Positions 38,611 to 46,300 of a stretch of 64,000 nucleotides of DNA are shown here, one piece after another. The stretch comes from Unio delphinus (Eukaryota > Mollusca > Bivalvia > Unionida > Unionidae), in the NCBI GenBank assembly GCA_029339505.1, contig JAQISU010000210.1, positions 9,325,001-9,389,000 of the forward strand. Direction: 5' to 3'. Numbering within the stretch: position 1 is the stretch's first letter; every line of letters begins with the position of its first letter. The notes under the pieces were generated by a model. That model worked only from the letters and a program-made list of their open reading frames with translations. It ran no database searches and was not told the DNA's origin. The translations under genes were made by a program, and so were the position numbers.

Positions 38611-40029
38611 TCAAAGATTTTCTACTGGGGCATCTACCACTCTCATTCTTCCACCAACACCTTCAAGTAGCATTGATTTATCACTGAGAATGACAGCAAC
38701 CGCTCTATAATCAGCAATAGCACCACGAGTCACATTAGCTCTAAAGTGTATATCAACAACTGACTGTCTTGTCAAATCGAGATGTTCCAGTGAGAAGTAA
38801 TAGATCGGATACAGATTTTTAAAATCATATTGTGATATTTGCAAACCAGTATCGACATTTTGGTCGCGTGCCATAAATGACAACAGACGATGATAAACTC
38901 GTGCAATATGATTTTCTGTGTAATTAAGTTGTATATCCTCGGATGGTTCCTGCTGGCCGTTTATTCTCAGTGAGACGTCTTTCACACCTAATTGATCAAA
39001 TATCATATGGCTTCGTTCTTGATTATTAACTCGTGTGTTATCCTGTAACGCAATAAATATATGACGTGGCGCAGAAACGCCTTGATTTGATGCTAGGTTC
39101 CAAGTGAATAACCCGTTGATATTTGATTGCTTCACATCTGTACTCACGGTTAGCCAACTCAACAACGACTTTCCTCCTTGATCCATAAATGATAGTAATC
39201 GTCCTTCTGCGGTGATTGCTGGAGTCAACACAGGCATCCACAATGATATTTTTGTTAAATCGACTCTACCGGCATCAGCATTGGCGGCTGCAGCATTTGC
39301 TGGAATCCTCCAAATTGCATCATTATCATCACTTTTTCGTACAAGCGATACTGTATGCTTCGTCCCGTAGATAACGTTTCTGACGTTTCTACAGAATCCA
39401 AATATGTGATGCAGTGGAATCGCGCATGAAAATGATTTACGCTCTCCTTGCAACATTGAGTTTCGTGTTGCGGCTCCTAGATTGAAATCAGGATCGTTGT
39501 TTATAATCATATTCTCGATACCAGCAGCCTTAGCAGGGTTAGCAGCACGATCCCTTGGTTGTCTTATAATAAATTGTTTTCCTCCAGCGGTATTCTTAGC
39601 ATCTTTTGCAAACATCATAGAGGGTCCTGCTGATCTTGTATAATCATCGGAATATCTCGCTAACCCGATTATTGTTGTAGCCACATCAACATCACGATCT
39701 ATGGACTCAATTTCTTTTCCATCAGTGAGATATCTAGCACTCTCAAATAGCGCCATAATACCATTATTGACAAAACCGACTTGAGTACCAGCTGGATACG
39801 GTGCTGGTACAGCAGTAGTATCAGCAGCTGTTACAATTTCTCCTTCTACTTCAATAAATGCTTCACAGGGTAAAAAGTATTTACTGGTATCATGGACTTG
39901 AAGATCAATTCTTGCTCGACTATTTGAGTCTATGGCATGATAGGCGTAATATTGATAATCGCGTACAGAATCATTCTTGGGGACTGGGGCGTCTATATCA
40001 AATGCTGGATCAGGTGACCTTTTGAACAT
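38611..40029 (-). CDS. Double-jelly-roll major capsid protein
   Basis: 472 residues. Landmarks are RARIDLQVHDTSKYFLP (38-54) near the N-terminus, GFVNNG (85-90), IPLHHIFGFCRNV (204-216), YGTKHTVSL (221-229), ISLWMP (261-266), LYPIYYFSL (406-414) and VVDIHFRANV (424-433). This is the MCP type found in invertebrate Polintons and often annotated as F54H12.2-like; by family it forms the pseudo-hexagonal capsomers of an icosahedral particle. The frame is fully open and has a normal ATG at 40,029, 54 nt after the upstream stop. It is the best preserved structural gene of the element. A diverged N-terminal piece of a related MCP is found at 56,634-56,900. Confidence 0.93.
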   Translation of the reverse strand: MFKRSPDPAFDIDAPVPKNDSVRDYQYYAYHAIDSNSRARIDLQVHDTSKYFLPCEAFIEVEGEIVTAADTTAVPAPYPAGTQVGFVNNGIMALFESARYLTDGKEIESIDRDVDVATTIIGLARYSDDYTRSAGPSMMFAKDAKNTAGGKQFIIRQPRDRAANPAKAAGIENMIINNDPDFNLGAATRNSMLQGERKSFSCAIPLHHIFGFCRNVRNVIYGTKHTVSLVRKSDDNDAIWRIPANAAAANADAGRVDLTKISLWMPVLTPAITAEGRLLSFMDQGGKSLLSWLTVSTDVKQSNINGLFTWNLASNQGVSAPRHIFIALQDNTRVNNQERSHMIFDQLGVKDVSLRINGQQEPSEDIQLNYTENHIARVYHRLLSFMARDQNVDTGLQISQYDFKNLYPIYYFSLEHLDLTRQSVVDIHFRANVTRGAIADYRAVAVILSDKSMLLEGVGGRMRVVDAPVENL

Positions 40030-40083
40030 TTTATTCTATTTATCAGAGTCTAAATCGTGAAATCGTAAACGATTTTTCCATTT

Positions 40084-40515
40084 TCATCGTCGTAGTTTTT
40101 TAAAGCCACTTCCTGCTATCATGTTTGCAATATTGCTTTGGTCCCCTTGATTTACCATCGACGCTAGTTTTTCATCTACTGCATTATTTATAATTTTTCT
40201 AACACTTGCAGGCATTTCTTCTGTAGACGGTAACGGTTTCTTTTTTCGCCTCACTAATGATGTTATTTTATCCTTCGCAGTTGAAAACGCTTTCCCGGCA
40301 AGATCTCCAACAGTACTAATACCCTTATCACGAATAACATCAATGGCTTTCATTGATAATTGTTTAGCTAACGGCATCACTTTTGGGGCCATTCTTGAAA
40401 AGAATCCTAAAATGGTATTGCCGAGGCCATCTTCATAGTATGCTTTATAAACTGGAAACCGTGAATTAACTACATAGACGAGGGTTGGTTTATCATGATT
40501 GTAATGGATGATCAT
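40084..40515 (-). CDS. pVI-like capsid cement / membrane-active protein
   Basis: 143 residues. An N-terminal tail is followed by YYEDGLGNTILGFFSRMAPK (26-45), an amphipathic segment typical of the small PX/pVI-like proteins placed before the MCP in Polintons. A basic patch VRRKKK lies at about 88-93. The C-terminus reads MIAGSGFKKLRR; IAGS-G fits the adenain consensus (M/I/L)xGx-G, and cleavage there would release a seven-residue basic peptide. In adenovirus, the protein in this role carries a basic C-terminal peptide that is cut off at such a site and activates the protease; a parallel here is inferred from motif and gene position. ATG at 40,515, 33 nt after the upstream stop. Confidence 0.7.
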   Translation of the reverse strand: MIIHYNHDKPTLVYVVNSRFPVYKAYYEDGLGNTILGFFSRMAPKVMPLAKQLSMKAIDVIRDKGISTVGDLAGKAFSTAKDKITSLVRRKKKPLPSTEEMPASVRKIINNAVDEKLASMVNQGDQSNIANMIAGSGFKKLRR

Positions 40516-40548
40516 TATTATAAAAACAATAGTGTTTTCAATTGTTAT

Positions 40549-41658
40549 TTAATCACTATGATACCCATTTGCTAACTCGTCAATGAAATCTCGATATGTT
40601 TTGATATCCATGATACCGCCGGCAAATAACCGTCTACAGATATCAGCTGCTTCATTAATTATTTCTGGAGAGTTATTTCCAGCTCGGAATCCTCCTACAA
40701 GAACATCTAATCGTGATATATCATTGATAACACTATCAGGACAAGTGTTTCCAATCCTTGGATTTTGCAGTCCACTTCCGCTATAACCAGCTGCTTCATC
40801 TAGTTTTTCTAAACCCGTTTCTTGTAAATAATCATCATCATCATCATCATCATCATCAGGTGGTAGTTGTTGTTTTTTTTGTCTCCGTGTTGGTGTTTGA
40901 CGTCGTTCTTCTAAATCATCATCATCATCAGGTGGTAGTTGTTGTTTTTTTTGTCTTCTTGTTTGTCTACGTGTTGGTGTTTGACGTTTTAGTTCTTGCC
41001 GTTCTTCTATTTCTCGTTGTCGTTCTTCTATTTGTTCTCTTTTATAATTACTAATTCCCTTTTTAAATTCCTTGTATCCTATCTCATCCTTATTCAAACG
41101 ACCAATCCCTTTATTTAGTTTATACAAATAATCGAACCAATCATTACTTGATATTCTATCATTTTTATACTCGTCCTTTAAAAAATCTTTTTTTGAATTA
41201 TAGCTTTGAGCAGCAAAATTACCAAAGGCTTGATAATCCTTTGATTTCAATAGACTAGGTTTTTTTATTAATATTTTAGCATGATCAGTAAATTTATTCA
41301 ACAGAGAAACAGTCGTTTTTTTCGGATCAGTTTTTTCAGTTTGTTCAGTTTTCGCTGCTATTTTTTCGAGTACAGAAATAAGACCCTCTTCCTTTCTTTT
41401 ACCGTTAGGATCATCTCCCAGTATTGCACGCTCTACCCCCTTCGTTGCTGTGGTTACTGGTTTAAACAATTCTTCAGACCCCAGAGCAAAATCAGTTTGT
41501 AAACTCTGTCGTTGTTGCAGTTTATTTCTTACAGAGTCACGAATTGGTATAAATTTCTTAATTGCATCTAGTCGCTCACGAGCCAATCGGGTTGTTAATG
41601 CTTCATTGACCATTTTTTGAAATCGCAAACTATTTTTCAATTGCAAAACACTTGACAT
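40549..41658 (-). CDS. Scaffold-like protein with acidic repeats and conserved C-terminal domain
   Basis: 369 residues. The N-terminal third is helical (RLARERLDAIKKF, residues 24-36; SEELFKPVT, 61-69). The centre (205-285) is charged and low-complexity, with two copies of a KKQQLPPDDDDD module encoded by duplicated DNA with ATC runs (40,825-40,940). The C-terminal 60 residues (RLDVLVGGFRAGNNSPEIIN...RRLFAGGI) look like a folded domain, and LVGG-F matches the second adenain consensus (M/I/L)xGG-x. It is the first gene of the leftward capsid operon, which fits a scaffold or minor core role, but no function is known. A decayed homologue lies at 55,860-56,336, also upstream of an MCP fragment. 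Confidence 0.65.
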   Translation of the reverse strand: MSSVLQLKNSLRFQKMVNEALTTRLARERLDAIKKFIPIRDSVRNKLQQRQSLQTDFALGSEELFKPVTTATKGVERAILGDDPNGKRKEEGLISVLEKIAAKTEQTEKTDPKKTTVSLLNKFTDHAKILIKKPSLLKSKDYQAFGNFAAQSYNSKKDFLKDEYKNDRISSNDWFDYLYKLNKGIGRLNKDEIGYKEFKKGISNYKREQIEERQREIEERQELKRQTPTRRQTRRQKKQQLPPDDDDDLEERRQTPTRRQKKQQLPPDDDDDDDDDYLQETGLEKLDEAAGYSGSGLQNPRIGNTCPDSVINDISRLDVLVGGFRAGNNSPEIINEAADICRRLFAGGIMDIKTYRDFIDELANGYHSD

Positions 41659-41920
41659 GTCGGATGATTTTTGATACGGTCATGGAAGTGTTATTTCATC
41701 GTGAGACACCTTCTATCAATGATGGAGCAAGTGTCATAATTGTAAATAAAATAAATAATACTGACAGTTGCTCCATTCTATTTTGACATGTCGGATGATT
41801 TTTTAACACAGTAATGGAAGTGTTATTTCATCCTATAACAGCTTCTATCAATGATGAGGAAAGTGTGGAAATTGTATATAAAATAATTAATACCACAGTT
41901 TCCTCATTCTATTTTTGACA
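41653..41920. repeat. Tandem 131-bp leader repeat with two hairpins
   Basis: Two direct copies (from 41,653 and from 41,784) cover the start codon and upstream region of the scaffold-like gene. Each contains a 15-bp inverted repeat with one mismatch: arms 41,722-41,736 / 41,762-41,776 and 41,854-41,868 / 41,893-41,907, loops about 25 nt and AT-rich. The arms differ between copies at several positions, yet pairing is kept within each copy. Candidates are a regulatory hairpin, replication origin or structured leader. Confidence 0.8.
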
Positions 41921-42080
41921 TTTTCAATCCAAAAATGCTAAAAAAATGAAAATCTCTTGAGGGTCGGAATGATAAATGGTCGGGCAATCAATGGTCGGGT
42001 AATCAATTTTCCTGAATTAATGCCCGTAGGTTTCTAATTTTAGAGTTGACTTCTTTTTTCAATTCGTATTCGTACCCCAA

Positions 42081-42395
42081 TTATTTTCGTATTCCTTCTA
42101 CGATAGTATACAACGGGACGAACACACTGATGTCACTGGAAAATGAAAGAGAGTCTTTAATAGAATTCTGAATTTTTTTGATGAGTGCATACTTCTTGGG
42201 TAGCATATATTTGTTAGTGCTAACTCCGTATTCTATATCCTGAAAATCAGACACAATTTGATCAGGATTTAATCCATCTGATAGTTTGATATCCTGATTT
42301 TTCAATTTTGCTATTTCAACTATGATGCTATTCATGTTTTCAGAATTCATTATTCTATAAGAATGACATATCTCTAATTGAAAATTATGACGCAT
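42081..42395 (-). CDS. Small protein of unknown function
   Basis: 104 residues, helical and mildly basic, with no motif that I recognise. Its ATG overlaps the stop codon of the HNH gene (TAATG), which implies translational coupling. It is separated by about 420 bp from the scaffold-like gene, a stretch that holds the leader repeat and a short GGTCGGG-AATCAA direct repeat near 41,980. Function unknown. Confidence 0.55.
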   Translation of the reverse strand: MRHNFQLEICHSYRIMNSENMNSIIVEIAKLKNQDIKLSDGLNPDQIVSDFQDIEYGVSTNKYMLPKKYALIKKIQNSIKDSLSFSSDISVFVPLYTIVEGIRK

Positions 42396-42901
42396 TAGAC
42401 ATAACTAAATCGAATTTTCTGTCCCGTCTTTTTTGAAATAGCCGATCGATAAATCCCCTCTGCAACTCTTCGTACTGAAGATCGACAAATATTGAAACAC
42501 TTGCCGGCTTCATTCATTGATTGAAAAATCATTTCTTCATTAGTTGTTGTATTCAAAGATGTCACAGGTCTCTTCCCAACCGTTTTGCAAGTGCCAGTCT
42601 CCCCTCTTTTCAAATTCTCACTCTGTGTGATAGCTTGCAGATTGGATAAAGAATTGTTTTTCGGATTAGAATCCTTGTGATCGATAACAAAACCATCTTT
42701 GATCAATCCATTAAAACATTCAAATGCGAAACGATGATTGAGATAAGTTTTCTTTTCTTTTCCTCCGCCAACAGTAAACATCAAGTACCCGTGATTATTC
42801 ACAAAACCAACTGATTTTTTCAGTCTACGGTTTCTGACAGTACCATCACTGGATGCTTCATATTTTGTAATCACTGGATGTGGTCTGAATTCTTGGTTCA
42901 T
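42395..42901 (-). CDS. HNH homing-type endonuclease (NUMOD4-HNH-like)
   Basis: 168 residues. Residues 11-25 (ITKYEASSDGTVRNR) are NUMOD4-like. The HNH core is H56, D74-H75 (VIDHKDSN), N82-N83 (NNSLSNLQ) and N96. Residues 112-150 (VTSLNTTTNEEMIF...AGKCFNICRSSVRRV) resemble the DNA-binding NUMOD1/IENR1 helix-turn-helix module. By family this is a site-specific double-strand endonuclease, common in phages and large DNA viruses. It reads leftward between the zinc-ribbon gene and the small unknown gene. It may act in homing, in processing of element ends or in host DNA cleavage; the sequence does not say which. Confidence 0.88.
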   Translation of the reverse strand: MNQEFRPHPVITKYEASSDGTVRNRRLKKSVGFVNNHGYLMFTVGGGKEKKTYLNHRFAFECFNGLIKDGFVIDHKDSNPKNNSLSNLQAITQSENLKRGETGTCKTVGKRPVTSLNTTTNEEMIFQSMNEAGKCFNICRSSVRRVAEGIYRSAISKKTGQKIRFSYV

Positions 42902-42911
42902 ATATACTATT

Positions 42912-43307
42912 CTACTGTTTGTCTAATTCAGTGTTTGGTTCAATAATTACATCACTGGAAAATCTTTCGATATAGTCTTGCGGAGTTCTTATGATTTTGT
43001 CAGTGACGTTGTCAGGGTCAAAGACTTTTTTAGGGTCATAATTTCTGATGGATTGTCCATTTTTTATTCTTTTATCATAATAACGCTTCAATTCCCTATA
43101 TCGCTTACCACCACAATCAATACACAATTGTGATCTTCCCTTGACCCCAACCCCACATCGAATACAGGGTAACGGACCAAGACTTCCACGTCGAAAACTT
43201 TGCATATGATACCTACAGTACTCATTTTTTCTGCATGATTTGTTACACGGGGTTACATTTCCCATCATGAGCCATTTGCAGTGATTCATTATACATAAAA
43301 CTTTCAT
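42912..43307 (-). CDS. Small double zinc-ribbon protein
   Basis: 131 residues. C10, C21, C31 and H34 could form a first zinc site (HCKW...CNKSC...CRYH), while C48, C51, C62 and C65 (PCIRCGV...LCIDCG) make a clear second zinc ribbon. The rest is basic and helical. The start could equally be Met7 (43,289), as the first six codons lie in an inverted duplication shared with the polymerase leader. Similar CKW...CG zinc proteins occur in invertebrate Polintons; transcription or DNA-binding control of element genes is plausible but not shown. It is transcribed divergently from the polymerase gene. Confidence 0.7.
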   Translation of the reverse strand: MKVLCIMNHCKWLMMGNVTPCNKSCRKNEYCRYHMQSFRRGSLGPLPCIRCGVGVKGRSQLCIDCGGKRYRELKRYYDKRIKNGQSIRNYDPKKVFDPDNVTDKIIRTPQDYIERFSSDVIIEPNTELDKQ

Positions 43308-43336
43308 TTAAATGTTTGTTTTATGTATAGCATGAA
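43284..43336. promoter_or_regulatory. Inverted-repeat divergent start region of zinc-ribbon and polymerase genes
   Basis: Arms 43,290-43,301 and 43,318-43,329 are perfect inverted copies of GTTTTATGTATA, around a centre with ATTTAAAT. Each arm is followed within two bases by an ATG (43,289 on -, 43,333 on +). The same TTATGTATAG appears at 48,662-48,671 shortly before the ATPase. This is a candidate bidirectional promoter/initiator; the exact start codons of both genes are therefore uncertain by a few residues. Confidence 0.55.
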
Positions 43337-46300
43337 GGAGTTCAAGAGATTGACTTCAAAAAATGCTAAATTCAATGCTGATAGAGAGTTCAAGAGATTA
43401 TTGAAAATCAATCCTAGATTTAATCTCGATAGACCAAAAAAACGTCAAAAACGTCCAAGAGACGGAAACATGAAAGAGTTTAAGAGATTATTAAAAATCA
43501 ATCCTAGATTTAATCTCGATAGACCCAAAAAACGTCCAATAGACGGAAACAAACGTAACAAACGTCCAAGAGACGGAAACATGAAAGAGTTTAAGAGATT
43601 ATTAAAAATCAATCCTAGATTTAATCTCGATAGACCCAAAAAGCGTAACAAACGTCCAAGAGACGGAAACATGAAAGAGTTTAAGAGATTATTGAAAATC
43701 AATCCTAGATTTAATATCGATAGACCCAAAAAGCGTAACAAACCTCCAAGAGACGGAAACATGAGATCACCATGGAAGGATGCTCAATTCAATCTTGATA
43801 TAGTTTCTAATACACCCAAGAATAAAATTCTTGATAAACCCATCAGAGACTGTTTTAATGAATTCAAGCGTGATGGAGCATCTTATTGTTGGTCAACATT
43901 TCGAATTGATGGTGTTGTTGACGCTACCATGAATGATGAAAAAGCAGCAGTGATCATTTCACGTCTTGGGAAAGAAGGAAATATTTTTCGAATTAAATTC
44001 ATTATCCGTGAAGATGACAAATGGATTATTAGGGATAAATTTGAACCCATTCTCAGGGGCAAAAAAACTGTCACCGTGAATCAGGATTCAAAACCGGGAA
44101 TTTTGACTGGACTTGATAAACCCTACTACGAAAGATCTTATCCTGTCACAGCAGTTGTTTACGGGATCTATCCGCTCAATGAAAAACCTGATATTTCAAA
44201 ACTAGCACCCATGAAATATTCGACAGGGCTCAATTGTGTAGCAGAACGAATAATAGAACACTTCACAAATGCGTCCCGGGGAAATAAACTCACTGATCTA
44301 AGACGAAAAAAAATAACCGAGTGGGAGTTCACGGTAAAAGAGCATGGGGCAACAATTCAGGATATAACTAAATTAGAAACATCATTAAGATTTCCAATAT
44401 CGGTAAGGACAATCACCGGTGAAGTATTAAAAGAACCGAAATATCAATCAAAAAAAGGAACCCCCATTGAAATTATTGATCATAACGCGCACGCGTGGTC
44501 ATCTGCAGTAACAATATTCCCACGGGATAGAACCGTAAAATATCTATCCCAAACCGGAGAGTTTTTTTCAGAGCAGAAATTATTTGATGCTATTTACCAT
44601 TTGAGTAAAAACGATCCTGTGTCAGTGTGGCTATTTCATAGTAATTCAGACGAGGAATGCAGATTTGATCAGTTTGTAAGGCCTAACGGAGAATTATACC
44701 GTACTGAAGAACTGCAGAATCAAATGAAACAACTAGCTAGTGAGTTTTCTGAGGGGGAAATCGAAGATCAATTATTAGCAAACTGTTTCACAGTACCATC
44801 CATTGCAGCACATTTTGCTAGAAAGAAAAACGCGTGGAAACCAACACGAAGTGAGTTTTTATCAGATGTCAAATTGTCCTGTCTTGAATACAGCCATGGA
44901 GGATTATGGAACACAAAATACACCGCTGATACCGTTATTTCAGTTGATATGATTGCGTGTTATCCAGGAAGTTTTCTTGGGTATGGAGAGTGTGAGAAAT
45001 ATTTCAAACGATTTGGACACCCTACACACGAAATGACCCGTGTTGCTATTAATGGACCACTTCCTGATTTTGATTTAACCGGATTCGCTTGTGTGGTATC
45101 ATTTGAAATGGCTGAAGGGCTTCATCCGTGTAGTTATCTTTGGATTGGTAAACACATGTCTGAAAAACACTGGATGCCAATAGTGTTATTACGGTATATG
45201 CTTGATTGTAAGATGTTAAAATCATTAATTGTCAGTGAAGCAATTATATCCTATCGAGCACAGAAATCAGTCTGGTTACCACAACCTGATCTAGAAAAAA
45301 ATATTAGCGAAGAGCGAAAACTGTTTCCTGATTTTAATGAACAACAAATCATGGATTGGTCCAGACAGTTATTTGAAATCAGAAACAATGAAGCAAAAAA
45401 TCTTGGACGAAGAATAATCGGTAAATTTACCCAAGGTGGCAAAGATGATAATACGAAATATTCTTCACGATTGATTATAGACAACGCTGAATACGATTTT
45501 GTAATGGCGGATCTAACGAATAAGGGCCTATATGTCAATCGTAAGGACGCATTTCTGTCCGATGGAACCAAATTGGGTACAATTGTTACCTACAATGATG
45601 GATACCATCCGCAGTACACACATTTGAGAGCTTCTATGCTTGGTTATGCTTCTATCAATCTGTTTTCAATGATCAATAGATTTCCTACCACCGCAGTTAG
45701 AGTTGCTACTGACTCATTTTACATAAATAGCAAAATGGCTGATTTTAAGGCTACTGGCAACGAGAAATGGGGAACATGGAGAATTAAGAAAGAAATGATT
45801 CATGATTATATTCCATCAGCAGATGTTACCATTGAAAATAATTACTTAGAAAGCAATCAGTGTTCAGAATTTTCTAGTGCACCACCGATTTCTGATCCAA
45901 TATGCCTGTATAAAACAGTTTATTTAAACGGCTGTGGTGGGTCAGGAAAAACAACCCGGGCAATTGAGTTATTTCGTGTTTCCAATCCAAACATGATTGT
46001 GCTAACACCAACTCATAGACTTGCAACAGAAATGATACAGAGAGGGGTAAATGCCTGCACTTATCACAGCTTTTTCCCATGGAAGGGAGATAAATGGACT
46101 CCTGAGCGCATGGGAGAGAAATTTATTCCTGAAATCATGATTTGGGATGAAATAGACACAGTGTCAGAAGATGTCTTAAAAATATTTCTTGAGTGGTTGT
46201 TATTGAAGAATACAAAAGTCGTCATGTGCGGTGATCACGGCCAACCACCACCATTTGTCGGTGCATCTCCCCATGAATGGCTAAAGGGTTTTGTAGACTA

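Noticed and set aside
40758..41054. 98-codon + frame with His and Val runs
   Set aside because: Antisense shadow of the Asp/Gln repeats in the scaffold-like gene.
43445..43762. 105-codon - frame with GRLLRFLGLS repeats
   Set aside because: Antisense shadow of the basic repeats of the polymerase.
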